Below are positions 1 through 18,511 of a DNA stretch of 64,000 bases, in pieces. The DNA comes from Corticium candelabrum (Eukaryota > Porifera > Homoscleromorpha > Homosclerophorida > Plakinidae), in assembly GCF_963422355.1 (NCBI RefSeq), contig NC_085085.1, positions 13,509,485-13,573,484 of the forward strand. The letters are read 5' to 3'. Both the position numbers and the translations under genes were made by a program. A model generated the notes under the pieces. The model searched no databases, had not been told where the DNA came from, and worked only from the letters and a program-made list of their open reading frames with translations. Numbering within the stretch: position 1 is the stretch's first letter; every line of letters starts with the position of its first letter.

Positions 1-62
<62 letters not shown>

Positions 63-142
63 TGTGTGCTTTCGTCCTTAGGGCGGATATGTGTTATCTG
101 TGTTATCTGTATTATATACAAATATGTTATTTATAATATATA

Positions 143-216
<74 letters not shown>

Positions 217-977
217 TGTGTGTGTGTGTGTGTAGTTATAACTATGATACGTTAGTAAAGTTGGCAATTTTCGCGTGTCTGTTGTGTTTCAACTTTACAA
301 GTTAGCTTCGAGTTAGTTAGATCCGGTCATATTTCTTATCCGATCTCAGGGGCGCCAGGATTTATTTGGTACGGTTTCCAAAGTTAATATTAACAAAATA
401 TTATCAATATTGTCATTCACGTCTAGATCCTGTTTGCTACAGCTGCAGGGCATCAATTAATAGATCTAACAAATATATTCTTGATTAATTAATTAGTTAA
501 GATAATCTACAGTGTACCGACTCTAAAAGGGTTACGCCCACCTCCTGGTGGGGTTTCCGGGCAACCAGGAAACATGCTTCTGGATCTGTCTAGCAGCGTA
601 ACCAGTTCATAATTTGAGGAAATCAATATTGATAGCCAAAAAATTAACATTAGAATTTGGTGCTGTAATGCCGCTGTTGACAAGAATGGGATATTTATAT
701 AAATAATTATTATCACTAAACTCAATTCTGAAACTTTGTAAATCTGTCCAGCTAGAGTATTTGTTGAGATGGATATAGGTAGCAAGGTACTGATGCGTAT
801 AGGGTAAACCAAACACTTGGTTTTTAGCGCAACATTAACATAATTACATTATTAAATTATATGCAGACTCGTACTTACTACAGTACTTCAGATACGCTGT
901 CTTCGATTTACCGGATGCACTCGTAATACTAAAATGCGCCACTGATTCGTCTTGAATGCAAAGTGCCTATATCGTTT

Positions 978-1010
<33 letters not shown>

Positions 1011-1019
1011 TGTGTGTGC

Positions 1020-1076
<57 letters not shown>

Positions 1077-1575
1077 CGCGTGACAAGTGCACGTTGCGTG
1101 CTAAATTGCGCAGCTCTAGCTAGATGATCACTAGATTTACGCCGTCCTTACGAAGTCTTTGTTTCATTATGACTGTGCACTTGAACACTCTAGTAAGTCG
1201 AACCGATACTAATTAACTAGAGTTGTCAAATGATAACAAAGATCTTAGAGTGAACTTATGCATACAGTTTTTCTAGATGGTGTATACATTACACGAATCT
1301 CTAATGTAGTTCGTCATTTTTGCCTAGATATTAGATTGTTTCTAGTTGTCTAGGTAAGGTCTAAGCTTCAGGTATGCTGACTGGACATCTTGAGGTGCAG
1401 TTGGTACCTTTTTTACATGTAGAAACAAAAGAAAAGTCCGCTGTTTTGATCCGACGATTTTCGGTGTGATTGTAAATGCTGCCGCGCCACCGCGTGGTGA
1501 AACACGTGGTGGGAGGACACCAGACGTAATTACAGCAAATTGAAATCAACGCGTGCCACCCAATGAAAGCAAGTA
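1..1575. repeat. Microsatellite-rich 5' flank of the first gene
   Basis: Three (TG)n tracts lie here: about 1-68, 148-232 (broken by one GGG) and 980-1072, the last starting as a (TGCG)n run that turns into (TG)n. Cysteine/valine-repeat reading frames over these tracts are artefacts. Between the tracts I see AT-rich unique sequence with no convincing exon. The last 100 bases hold the promoter of the quinone oxidoreductase gene, with a CACGTG at 1503-1508. Confidence 0.85.
1503..1508. promoter_or_regulatory. CACGTG E-box upstream of the PIG3-like gene
   Basis: A palindromic CACGTG lies 68 bases upstream of the ATG at 1576. In animals this is the core site of bHLH-zip factors (USF, Myc/Max, MITF/TFE families). 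The same hexamer sits close to the starts of most other genes in this window, which is the main reason to call it. Confidence 0.45.
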
Positions 1576-4050
1576 ATGAAAGCGATACTGTATAACAGTG
1601 CTGGTGCACTGCGGCTCATCGACGATGTCGAAATACCTTCCATCTCGTCGGAACAGATTTTGGTGAAGGTAAGCGAATAGTTACAAGTTTGGTAATTCTT
1701 ACAATTTTTTTGGAAATATTGCCTAGTTAGCTAATTGAAAGTACGGTACGTAGCTGTTATCTATTGTGCCTCTGGATTGTTTAGGTTGTTGCGTGTGGGG
1801 TGAACCGGTTAGACTTGTTGCAGAAGGCTGGCCGTTATCCCCCACCTCAAGGAGAAAGCACCATATTAGGAGTCGAAGGTATTAATTAAACAATATGTAC
1901 ATGCATGTCTAGACATCTAATATCGGTATGCACAATATCCATTAATTAATTAGTTATTTGGCATACAGCTGCACACAACAGAGCAGACTGATTGATTGAA
2001 TGATCTGATCATGTTAGAAATTAATTAAACGGAAAGAGCAAGAATGATTGCCCTGTCACACAGGTGCATGGCTACGAAGGAGCAAATCATACTGTTTACT
2101 TACTTGCTGCCAGATTTACAGGCAAGGTGTGCTATGTATTTCTTTATATATTGTACGTGCTTTAGTTCATAACCAGCCATGCATACTAACAGCTAGGACA
2201 TCAATAAGGCAACAGTGGTCATCTATGCTGAGAATAGTATGCAGATATCAATATATCGATCTGTACAGTTTACCAAAGTACTGAACATATCTGATGATGA
2301 TGCGGTGTCATCTATTACCACTGCATTGATGTATACATCTATATGGCAACTGTTACTGCGGAAGCCAGTTTCTGCACCTTGTATAAATACTGTGAATGAC
2401 CTGTGTTTTATTCAGTGCGTCCATGCCATGATAACTGTGTATATATCTGCTGTTTCAATCTGCTGCTTTCTGTTGCTTTAGTGTCGGGGTATGTACATGA
2501 TATTGGTGACAAAGCTGCGGCAGCCAGTGGTCTAAAAGTAGGAGATGGCGTATGTGCATTGGTTGGTGGAGGAGGATATGCTGGTGGGATAACCTAGATT
2601 TACGCTAAAAATTTCCTGTTATCATCATATGTGTGTGTGTGCTTATTGCCAGGTTATTGCGTAGTTCCGTGGGAGACCACTGTTCTTATACCCAATGGCA
2701 TATCTGTTCTCGATGCTGCTGGGATTCGTGAGTATTTTAACATTCCTTACATTGCATATGGTGACTTGTTACATGATTTTGCAGCTGAAGCATATTTAAC
2801 AGCTTATTCTGCTCTAATGTGGAGTGCACGAATGAGACAAGGAGAATCAGTAATGATTCATGCAGTAAGTACACTGTAATGGGCTGCAGCAGTTGTGCTC
2901 GTGTGTCTGATTACTTTAAAGGAAGTGTAGACATATCTTTGCATTGGTGCATGGACTAGCTTTCCTAGTGGCTCTTACTGACTGTAGTGCTGTCTGTTGC
3001 ACATCTACTGACACACGTTTTCGTATAAAAAGTGTTGTGTTGACAATTTGCAGTGAACTGAATGATCCTGTTATTAATTAATGTTGGGTATGCTGTGTTA
3101 AGTCATTCAGTTTGGTCAGTTTGTACCATATCTCAGTGCACTGACCAGTGCTTTTATAGTCTTGTAATATTGGTATGAACTTGATAGAAAGATGCTCTCA
3201 TTCCAGTTGTATTGTATCATACATTAGGGCGCTAGTGGCGTGGGTACGGCTGCAGCTCTCATTGCAAAGGCAACTGGTAGCAGCCAAATATTTGTAACAT
3301 CTGGTTTGTGGCCAACGTTTGCAGCATTTCTTAACATACGTATATTGAAGTCGTGAACAATTTCATAGGCTCTGATGCCAAGCTGGAGGCCTGCTCGAAG
3401 CTTGTTAATGGTGATATACACTGTATTAACTACAAAGTAAAGAACTTTGCAGATGAAGTCCTTAAAGCTACAAATGGAAGAGGTTGTCATGGCAATGTCA
3501 CCTTACATGTTGGATAGCACTCGATCTTACCTTCATAACGTTGTGTAGGTGTGGATATCATAGTAGACTTCGTTGGGGCATCCTACTGGGAGAAAAATCT
3601 TCGTTCTATTGCCCTTGATGGCCGAATAGTACTCCTGGGTCTGGTATGTATTACTGTGATTTCAGCTATTGTGTACAGCAGTCGTTTAATTAACGAACTC
3701 TTAATTAAGTTAGGAGGTGCAGTCACAGAATGTGGGTTTGATATGGGAACAATCTTGAGGAAACGCGTCAGTCTAGTCGCTAGTACACTAAGAAGTCGAT
3801 CACTTTCATACAAGGCAGAACTATGCAGAGAGGTAGAGTACAATGTTATTGTATTCTCACATTGTCTCTGTCTGGTTGTTGTTGTGTGTTTAACTTAATT
3901 GTGTAGTTTAAAGAGAAAGCGTTTCCTCTCTTTACGAGTGGCATCTTGAAACCAGTTATTGACAAAGTGTATGTGATTGAGGAAGTTGAAGCAGCACATG
4001 AACGAATGGGAAGCAACCAGAATGTAGGTAAAATTTTATTAACACTGTAA
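1576..4050 (+). CDS. TP53I3: Quinone oxidoreductase PIG3-like (TP53I3 family)
   Basis: This is an NADPH-dependent zeta-crystallin-type quinone reductase of the medium-chain dehydrogenase superfamily, expected to be cytosolic. Ten exons join in phase: 1576-1668, 1785-1878, 2482-2583, 2653-2727, 2785-2864, 3228-3303, 3369-3482, 3549-3643, 3710-3832 and 3907-4050. They give 331 residues, against 332 in human TP53I3. The product begins MKAILYNSAG, has the nucleotide-binding GASGVGTAA loop near residue 149, and carries the family stretches IPEAYLTAY, SYWEKNLRSIALDGR and LRSRSLSYK. The ATG at 1576 was chosen because an ATG 13 bases upstream is in another frame that stops quickly. In vertebrates the gene is a p53 target; nothing here shows p53 control. 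It converges with the SDR gene, with only 99 bases between the two stop codons. The exact substrate is inferred from the family. Confidence 0.93.
4035..4040 (-). terminator. AATAAA poly(A) signal of the SDR gene, inside the PIG3 last exon
   Basis: On the minus strand AATAAA lies about 110 bases past the SDR stop codon. It falls within the last codons of the convergent quinone reductase. If used, the two transcripts overlap antisense at their 3' ends. Confidence 0.5.
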
Positions 4051-4149
4051 CCTATGTTGCACTGATTGTGCAGTGACTTGATGTCGTAAAGACAGGCAAT
4101 GAATTATTACACGACAATTGTGTTTACTGTAAAGTTTGATGTCGTGGTG

Positions 4150-5766
4150 TCAGTAGGTTGCTCTTCCACCTGTCATATCAAAGCAATACCCTGTATTGAA
4201 ACTGGACTCGGGTGACACAATGAATCGAACAAGTGAACTTATTTCATCAATAGTACCACACCTATAACATCAATATATACCAACACACAATGCCATGTCA
4301 ACCAGGAACTCTGTTTTATACCTTTTCATTGGTATCTTGTCTGTTAAACGTTTTACCTGCTCTTGTTTCATGCCATCTACCATTGGTGTGCGAATGACTG
4401 CGGGTGCCACAGCATTGACCGTTATTCCGGTCTCTGCATATTCCTTCCCGACTGATTTGATTAGGCCAATGACGGCTGCTTTGCTTGTACTGTATGCCAT
4501 CATTCCTGCATTGCCCTGGCAGAGAAAAATACATGTCTCATTATGATTAACTGTGTGATTTGGGAAGAATATTGTACCTCCTTTCCTGCTACAGATGCAA
4601 ATAGAAGAATTCTGCCATAGTTTTGTGGTAGCATATGTTTGATAGCATGCTTGGTCACTAGGAAGCTTCCAGTGACATTAACTACGATGTGGAGAATATT
4701 TCAGAGTATGAACACGAATAGCACACAGATGATAATAAGAAAACCATATAATACAATTCGATTTTTATTTGTCTGCCTGTGTCTGTCCATGGCATAACTC
4801 GAATGTCACCATACATATGCAGATGTGTGTAGTTTGCTGAAGGGGAAAAAGGCCTGATATCCAGTGATGTACATGCACAATGACAAGCATGACTTACGAA
4901 ACGAAATATGATGCAGAGTGCACATGAGTCAAGTGACATTCTGTCAATTTTTTTAATTGGCAGTGCACAAACAAGAGGTCTAGAGAAGATGATATTGGGA
5001 AGATGACATCTGGTAGACATCATCTCTAGTTTACAGTGCCAAGTGGCAGCCATCAAATAGCTTAATTAAAGGACAGTTTTTAAAAGCCTTACTGAAGCCT
5101 CATGGTTTTCCAGGTTCCTGACAACGGTAAACAGTCTTGCATTGCCATTAATAGGCATATAAATCCACAGCAGCAGTGCAAAAGGCTGGCTAGTGAGGCT
5201 AAGGACAAATAGCCCGTATTTAATATTTATAATTTAGCATAATATTAATATCAACAGTTGTGGTCCCAAAGTGCCCTGAGGCCACAATTTGGGTCCCCAT
5301 TGTCAAATTCGACCGGCTCTAGTACTGTGAACAATAATGACAATACACTGTCATTGATGTCGTAAAACTGCATGTTCCTACCCTTGTACACGTGGTCGAA
5401 GTCTTGCACTGTAACGTCTTCAGTTTTGACACCGTTTGGACCCACAATTCCAGCGCAGTTCACAACGATGTCCAGCCGTCCGTACGAGTCTACAACAGAC
5501 TGCATGCCCTCCTGGACGGACGACTCTTCCGCTACGTCCACTAGCCTAGCACTGATATCGTGCCCGATGTCTTTTAATTCCTTCACTGTGGAATCAATGT
5601 TGGGCTGCACGACGTCGAATATGGCAACTTTGACGCCTTCTTTTGCTAGCATGTGGACGATTCCTTTTCCAATGCCACTTGCACCTCCTGTTACAATTGC
5701 CACTTGATTGGTGAACGACCCACCTGAGTCTGTACGAATACGTTTCGCCGCTTGCTCTGCGCTCAT
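4150..5766 (-). CDS. Short-chain dehydrogenase/reductase (FabG-like SDR)
   Basis: This is an NAD(P)-dependent oxidoreductase of the classical SDR family. Four exons, in transcript order: 5382-5766, 4578-4681, 4322-4515, 4150-4261. They total 795 bases, 264 residues, a normal SDR length. The Rossmann motif TGGASGIG is at residues 26-33, then NCAG, then the catalytic set Ser158, Tyr171 and Lys175 (YSTSK), with the usual 13-residue Ser-Tyr spacing. The C-terminus ends GGRATY, as in many 3-oxoacyl-ACP-reductase-like and sugar-dehydrogenase SDRs, so the substrate cannot be named. The frame is open further upstream, but the first ATG is at 5766; an in-frame TAG closes the frame before any other. 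A CACGTG lies 10 bases before the ATG. The first intron (4682-5381) shows no coding content. Confidence 0.9.
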
Positions 5767-5775
5767 CCTTGCGAT

Positions 5776-5781
5776 CACGTG
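5776..5781. promoter_or_regulatory. CACGTG E-box at the SDR gene start
   Basis: CACGTG, in the context TCACGTGCGC, sits 10 bases upstream of the SDR ATG (minus strand). It therefore lies in the core promoter or 5' leader. Confidence 0.45.
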
Positions 5782-5805
5782 CGCTATAGCAATGCGATCA
5801 CTCAC

Positions 5806-6249
5806 ACTCGACTCTATACCTGCTAAAAGGTACTATCATAAACTCCACCCCAGACTTCGCCCTATATATTAGTAGAACACTTCAGTAACTTGAAAGGCAA
5901 AAGAGTGTTCTTAATTATTATAGCCAATTGATTTTACCAACATCATTTTCTACCCAGCCTTCCTGTTTAAAAATTGCAGTATCAATTGGGTCCAAGAGGA
6001 TGATAGATTATATTTAGTCTGCAGCATTGTTCTAGTATAGAAGTTTACTTGTAATTATTATTAATTATTCAACAAATTAAATAATACTGTCATTTGAGTA
6101 TTTGCATTTAATTCTTTGTGACTTACTGTATGCAAACTCAATAGCAATAACCTTGCACACAGAAAACATGGAATGGACACTCCACAAATTTAGTCTTGTC
6201 CACCATACCACTGAAACAAATAACGCCCTGGTATTCGAATACAAGTCTT
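5806..6249. other. Intergenic, SDR to PhyH gene
   Basis: This AT-rich sequence separates the SDR promoter from the 3' end of the next minus-strand gene. I see no exon, RNA gene or repeat structure apart from short TTAATTATTA-type runs. Confidence 0.6.
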
Positions 6250-6255
6250 TTTATT
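6250..6255 (-). terminator. AATAAA poly(A) signal of the PhyH-family gene
   Basis: Minus-strand AATAAA lies about 70 bases beyond the stop codon at 6325, a normal animal distance. Confidence 0.6.
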
Positions 6256-6324
6256 ATAAAAGGAAATTCTATTAGGCAAGATCAATGCATATCAAAAATT
6301 AATACAAAACTTAAGTGTCCTGAT

Positions 6325-8406
6325 TTATATGTGTTCGCCTCCATAATCGTGGCCAGACACCAACAGCTCTGCTTTTCTGTAGTACCAAAACTTTGGTTCA
6401 ATGCAGGGTGCACAATCAAAGTGGGTGGGACCTTCCTGCTGCAAGCCTTCAGATCCCTTTTCCTCTCCATCTTTAGGACACACTGTTGGTTTACATTGTC
6501 CTGAGGCATAATGCATTTGTATGGCCCTTCGCCTGAAATGAATCCAATATTTATATGAAGGTGACTATACCTTGGAACTGCTTACATTCTTATGGAATTG
6601 TTGGATGGTGTGTAGTGTTGCAGCTCACCGTGGAAAAGAAGAGCATCACCAGGTGAGAGAGGCACCGAGACTATCTATAATGAGAATAAAATCATTTCAT
6701 GGCAATGGAGCAGAAGATGTACAAGAATTAATTACAGATGCTCAATACAATCTGAAATGTAGCATGCTTATGGCCTTATCAAATGACAATAATTGTTATG
6801 TACCCTCTAACTCTGTACCTTGTCTTTCTCGGGAAGATTTGTGAGACTGTAAACAACATGATCATCATCGGGAGATGAGTGGTCATCTACACCATGATTG
6901 TGGCTCTTTGGTACAATGTGCATACTGCAGACAAAATCTTGCAATCATCACCGAATTACAGCTGTATAGATGACACCACATACCATCCATTTTCAACATC
7001 AGCTTCATCCAAAGCAATCCAAAATGCCTTTGAAATAACACCAAGTTAGATGCAAGGATATTTTGGGTAATGCCAGTAGAAATACCAGCAGGTGATTAGG
7101 TATCAGACGAAAATATGCATTATCCTGATGCCACTTTTTCTCTGCTGTTCCTGGAGGTTTTAGCAGGGCCATAGATTGTAATAGCTTGACATCGTCTCCC
7201 AAGAGCTGCTTTGATATCGCTAACATCTGTAATGCAGTCAGAGCATCTTAACTCTTAACCTCATAAATCTACCTTACCTACAGCGTGCCTACTAAAGTAC
7301 TTTTTCTCTGACGTTTATTTCAGTCAAGAACATAATATGGAAAGCGAAAAGTGAGGCAACGTCAGTGTAACTGTGTGATATCAATAATCAATCAAAATCG
7401 GTATCAAGCCATTTTAAGTATTAGGATTAGCAGCAAGAGCCCAGTCAGAACAATTAGCAACGTTTACTTTGGTTTCTATCACTGTAGTTACGGAAATTAT
7501 GACAGTACATGTACAGGTGTCCTTACTAATATACTGAGCTGTGGTTAAAGATGTTGCAGTGTTCATTGCATACCATTCATTAGTCTTACTTACTTAGGAA
7601 ATTGTAAGTCACCGCTATAGTAATAGTCATCATCATCATCATCATGATCAACTAGTAATCATATGCCTATCACCATCGATACTATCACCACTTAATTATA
7701 CGTTTGGGGCAGCTATGTTATCACATATAAATATTATACCAGTTACCATACAATACCAGGTACGTAATAGTTACCAGCGATTCAAGATATGAACTTTAGA
7801 TTATATGAAGCAATGTGTGCCTGAAACCATTAATGACACCAGCAAACTTTTTGCATACACAGTGTACCATGCAGACATTCTAGTGCAGTACATGTACTAC
7901 TGATTATGGTTGATACACTGTGTGCAGACGAGCAAACAGATCTGGATTAATGATAAGGTCATTTAATTAATAAATTTCCATGTGTTATTATCTCTATAGC
8001 TAATTAATAAATTTCCAGCATGCTATAAAACAGCTAAACTTCTAGAATCATTAACCTTCGGATGACTGGCTATTTGCTTGAAAAAATGGAGATTGACCGA
8101 AATCCTAAAGAGTCTCCGAACAGAATGCAGCCGGTCAAGCGGCTTCAGCTTGCCTTGTCTTACAAGAGGATCCCTGTTGACCACCTCCTCCCAGTCGGCT
8201 CCTTCTTCGCCGGTTTTATCGAATTCTACGTACCACTCGTCAATTACACGTGACATCTCGTTTTTGATTGCCTCCACTTCGTCGCTGCTGAAGAAATTGC
8301 GGAAAACAAGGAAGCCATTCTGCTGGTATTCTCTAACTAAATCATCAGTAAGACTCGTCAAGTCACTTGCAGCATTCTTTTGTCGTTTAGTTGTCGGACT
8401 ACTCAT
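6325..8406 (-). CDS. Phytanoyl-CoA dioxygenase (PhyH) family protein
   Basis: This is a 2-oxoglutarate/Fe(II)-dependent oxygenase of the PhyH family. Six exons: 8056-8406, 7086-7226, 6984-7027, 6819-6924, 6586-6674, 6325-6532, giving 312 residues. The iron ligands are visible as WHQD (His150, Asp152) and the distal QHYTPSNNS segment (probable ligand His234), followed by an arginine-rich stretch that would hold 2-oxoglutarate. Length and motifs resemble PHYH and PHYHD1. No clear peroxisomal PTS1 (ends GGEHI) or N-terminal PTS2 is seen, so peroxisomal alpha-oxidation should not be assumed; a PHYHD1-like role is as likely. Start: the frame is open upstream to 8469, but the first ATG is at 8406. 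The gene is head to head with argininosuccinate lyase across 163 bases holding two CACGTG boxes. Confidence 0.9.
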
Positions 8407-8569
8407 TCTGAGCCTCTCGGATGGCAACTGCGCATACCACTCTGCGCAGAGCGCAGTCTGAGAAGTCACGGGACTCGAAATTCCGCGTCAGTCACGTGCT
8501 GTGTCCTGCCATTCACGTGCCCAACTTGCTGCAGGTGAGAGGTGCGCATTGCTCGGTCAAGCCAGTGAA
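8407..8569. promoter_or_regulatory. Bidirectional promoter, PhyH gene / ASL
   Basis: Only 163 bases separate the two divergent ATGs (8406 minus, 8570 plus). The interval is less AT-rich than its surroundings and has two CACGTG boxes 21 bases apart (8493-8498 and 8514-8519). No TATA box is obvious. Confidence 0.6.
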
Positions 8570-13912
<5,343 letters not shown>

Positions 13913-14362
13913 CAGAGTTAATTAATTAGGGAGGCAAGACAATTCCTGGACATTAGTACGAGGTGTAGATGTTACGCATATTCCTTGAAGTTTCTATTTG
14001 CAGGTGTGCTCAAGTTTAATTAATTGAAATAGACGAACATTACAGCTAGATCTAGATGCCTGGTTGTGCTTCTGATCGGGTATGTGTAGATCAACGGCAC
14101 GTACAAAACGACATCATTCTAGGAAATGTTGCTGACTTTAGGCTCCTACGTAGAGCACGAACTACGCATTTGTGTGAAGACCTTCAAACGGTTACTCCCC
14201 TCAACACTTCCGGTTTTGTTTACTACTACCCACATTACTACAGTATCCTATCATATGCATCTACTGCATAGTTTTGCGTACAGCGTAGAACTGGTATAAA
14301 CTATGCGTCAACGGCTGCCGTAGTCATATGTTTGGCTTGGACTCTAGACCTAAGAAGATCAG
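13913..14362. other. Intergenic, ASL to TSP1 receptor gene
   Basis: This holds the ASL 3' region and the receptor gene promoter. Two TTAATTAA words occur near 13918 and 14016. No canonical AATAAA and no CACGTG were found. An open frame at 14056-14271 has no family resemblance and no splice support, so no exon is called. Confidence 0.55.
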
Positions 14363-15889
14363 ATGGGTGTCGTCTTCCCTCGGACGACGATACTAACGCT
14401 TTTCTTTGCTATTGTTCTCGTTTCATTGAAACGTCATGACTCATCGACTATTTCAGGAGCTGAAGGTACAGTACAGGTCTCGCTGAAAACTGATTTCTGG
14501 TAGCGATAGAATGTGCGTTGCGATTGTAGATGCATGCAATTGATGGCACACTGCCCAACTCATATTTCTCTTTGTTCAATGTTGCCTACTGTATATTTTT
14601 TCCTAGGGTGTGTCTGGACGTTTGAAAGCTGTTCAAGTACGACGCCTTCGCATCCTCTAGAGAGAGGAGAGTGTTGCTTTGGCAACGCAACTTCGCAAAA
14701 CGGCACGTTGTCGTGTAGAAAGGAGAGGCGCGGTGCTTGTAAGTCATCTATGTACTCATAGTTGTAGTTCCACACGCATCGAGCTGTAAGTAAGCGCGAA
14801 ACGAACGAATTCGAATTCTGTGTGCTTATGCAGCTGCGTGGACCGACTGGCAGAGCTGGTCTCCGTGGTCTTCCGATAGTGGCTGCACGTCCGGTGTTGT
14901 CTCGGTGAATCAGACGAGGGTCAGAGTGAGACGTTGTGAGCCATGTGAAGACTGTGTGGGAGATAGTATGGAGACTGACGAAACAAATCGATGCTGCGGT
15001 ATGAAATTGACTGCATGATCATGTGTGGTAGAGGCGTGATGTCACTCTCTTGCTGTTTATGTTGCTTGCAGCTATACAAGGTGCCTGGTCAGAATGGAGT
15101 GACTGGTCTCCAGATTCCGCTACATGTGGGGATATAACAAACAGGAGGCAGAGATCATGTAATGGCCACAGGTGTAATGGATTCTGTCCTGGAAGTAATA
15201 GTGAAACAAGAACTATTTTCAAGTGCTGTTGTGAGTATATCTATGTATTGGTTTATTAATTTCTACTAGGATTTAGCTAGTTCTCTGTCTGTCTGTCTGT
15301 TTGTTTGTCTGTCAAATAACATTTATTTCAAACATACATTTATAATACAATGCTAGCAAGGTAATTATCTATAGTTCTGTAACTACAAGAGTTTACTAGG
15401 ACTAGATTTAAAAACAAACAAACATGTAACACTTAAAAAGAGAACAAGGCAGACTACCCTGAGCCAATTTAGTGGCTGAAAAACTGGGTAGAGCAATCTA
15501 CATTACAGTCAATGTCATTTGTCAGAGCTGAGATTTTTCTCATGATGACCTTTGCGTTGCACTTCTGAAGTTGAGTTGAGGATCTCTTTCTCCAGATGTC
15601 CAGAAACTCAGCAGCATTAGGTCGACCACATTCATCACGTGACTTCTTGGTTAGTCTTTCCAGAAAGTTTTTTCCCATCTCACCCCATCATTCAAAATGT
15701 TCTATAACTAAGAGAATGAACCTGACTGTTGATCCACCTGGTAGATTTTCTTTTGCATATTTTGCCTTCTTCCTCTTTTCTCTTCTTTCTGCAGCAGCAC
15801 CATCTGACTCAGATGACCTTGGAAAAATATTAGAGCTTCAAGGGTGTGCCAGAGCTATATCCAGGTCAACGTTGCAACCCTTGTCTGCC

Positions 15890-15922
<33 letters not shown>

Positions 15923-17987
15923 CGATACATATATTTTCTGTTTAAATCAAACGTTTACATCATGAGCAACCTAACACAACAAGACCATTACAGTCCTGAA
16001 GCATACAAAATTACACTGTGCAAACTACATTTCAACGTTCTAATCTCACTATACTAATGAGTTTGTCTGAGATGACTTTTGCATTGCAACTCTGTAGAGT
16101 TTGTCTCTGTCTGTCTGCAGCCAACGGTATTTCACTATTGATACAGAACTTTAATAAATATGTTAATTAATTAATTAATTACCTGTACATGAAGCTAAAT
16201 GAACTATTCTAGCATGCCACATGGGACAGTCTGATACAAAAGCACTGTAAGAACACAACAACAACAACTAATGAATAGAGTTCTGAATGTTTGCCGGTCT
16301 GTCTCTATCTGCTTGTCTGTCAAAGAACATGTATTGTAAACATCAATGCTAATAATAAATGCTATATCACTCATTAAACTTCTAAGATAAATGGCCTTAT
16401 TGGTTGTAGAAGAAAACCCTAATGAACATTTATCTGATATTTGTAACAATCATTGAACAGAGTCTATCTGTCTATTTGTCTGTCTGTCTGTCCTGTCTCT
16501 GTCTGTCTGTCTGTCTGTCTATGTCTGTCTGTGTATCTGTCTGTCTATCTATCTGTCTATCTGTGTGTTGCAATTGTTCGTCTTCACTGGTTGCACGTGA
16601 TCTCTTCTCTGTACACTAGATCAGTGTGTCACAACTTAACTGTATCACAACTTAACTGACCTTGAACTTTCATGGTTCAAGGTGTGTGTAGTTTAGTTAG
16701 GTTGTGATACAGGAGTTAGAGAATATTGCCAATTAATTAAACACTGTTTGACAGCTTTCACTCACTAAAGTACTGCATGTCTGTCAACATAGTAGAAATG
16801 TAATACAAGAAATAGTGACAATGTGATTCAAGTATACATGTACCATTATCCCAAAATACCATTAATGCTTGGACTTGGCAAATTGTTACTTCATGTTTAT
16901 CTCAAGCTCAACAAATAGAGTCTATAACGCGTGGTAACACTGGCAGTTTGTAGAATTTTTTAGCTTACAGCTTGTGAGAGTCTGCACAATTAACAGTTCT
17001 AATTTCTATGGTTTCATAGTGTCAGTTTAGGTATCTAGTAGTTCTCGGAAAATTGGTGTCAATATAGTATTTACAATGCTGTACACTATACCGTATTTTC
17101 GCGCATTTAACGGCAGGGCTCGTATTAGAACATTTTGGTACCATGTGCTTTTGTACAGTGTGGTTAGGGAATTCAATAGCTAGGGTAGAAGCTATGAAAT
17201 TCCCTGGAGGATATTGTAGACAAAGGACGACATCACTGTTGTACAGTTGATGAAAGTCTGCGGCATGTGCAACTATGCGTGAGGTCAGTTCCTACTGACA
17301 ATTTATCTGCAGAGGAAGCAACCAAATCAGGATTAGAAATATGGCCATCAGTGATGTCTTCCTTTGTCTGCAATTCTCCTGGGAATTCCATGGCTTTTTA
17401 CTGTACCCTATTTCCTAACCACACTGTACTACAAAGGCACATAGTACCAAAATGTTCTAATAAGAGTCCTGCAGCTAAATAAATGGAAATATGGTATTAA
17501 TTAGAGGATGTTAGTTCTCAATTTTGACACTACACACATAGATTTAGTTTTGGCTATTTTTAGTACTTTGTTTTAGTGTTGGAGTGATGGGTTTGTTTTA
17601 TTTTAAGCCGGAGTTTGGACTGACTGGAGTCACTGGACCCAGTGGTCACCTACCTGTGGTGATGACATGGTCAGACACAGGACTAGAGAGTGTGGATCTA
17701 ACTGTTCTTGTATTGGTGAAGCTAGAGACTTTGACACCGACAAAGTTTGCTGCCGTATGGATATGTTACACATTGTGTTATTGTTCGATTTTTATTTTTT
17801 ATGTTAATAGCTGTCAATGGTGGGTGGCATGTTATGCCAGGCAACTGGTCTGGTGTGTGTGGCTGGGTGACTCGAACAGTGAATCGGACCTGTACAAACC
17901 CATTACCAAAATGTTATGGCAGAGATTGTGAAGGATTATCAAGCTATGTAGAGGAGATTTTCAAGAGCTGTGGTATATACTCGTGCA

Positions 17988-18039
<52 letters not shown>

Positions 18040-18467
18040 AATACATATATTTTCAAAGAACAACACTACTACATTCTAGTCTGGCCCAAACGGCCGACGC
18101 CATAATTTAACTACGTGCGAATGAAGAATGTCCCAGTCTTGCCAACTTTCTGCTAATTACGCTAGCATTACACCTTTGCAAAGCTACCGACATGCATTTA
18201 CACCACAATAACTTAAATTCATGACTGTTCTTTCTTCCGTCTTCGTCTATCTGTCTGTCTGTCTGTCTGTCTGTCAATACACAGATTTCAAACATTGAAC
18301 TACTATACACCATCTAAGCAAAGCAACTAAATACTACCCAAGCCAATAGGGCTTGCTTCTACCTACTGTCTGTCTGTCTGTCTGTCTGTCTGTCAATACA
18401 TATATGCATATTGCAACTGCTAGTGCAGGCTAAATATTGTCCAGCGACCTAACAACAAAGCAATTAA

Positions 18468-18511
<44 letters not shown>

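Noticed and set aside
6-305. Cys/Val-repeat reading frame
   Set aside because: It is simply a translated (TG)n microsatellite; the same holds for the frames at 25430-25648, 26103-26365, 36254-36509 and 62764-63257.
1361-1609. Minus-strand 82-codon frame overlapping the PIG3 first exon
   Set aside because: Antisense to a well-supported exon and without homology.
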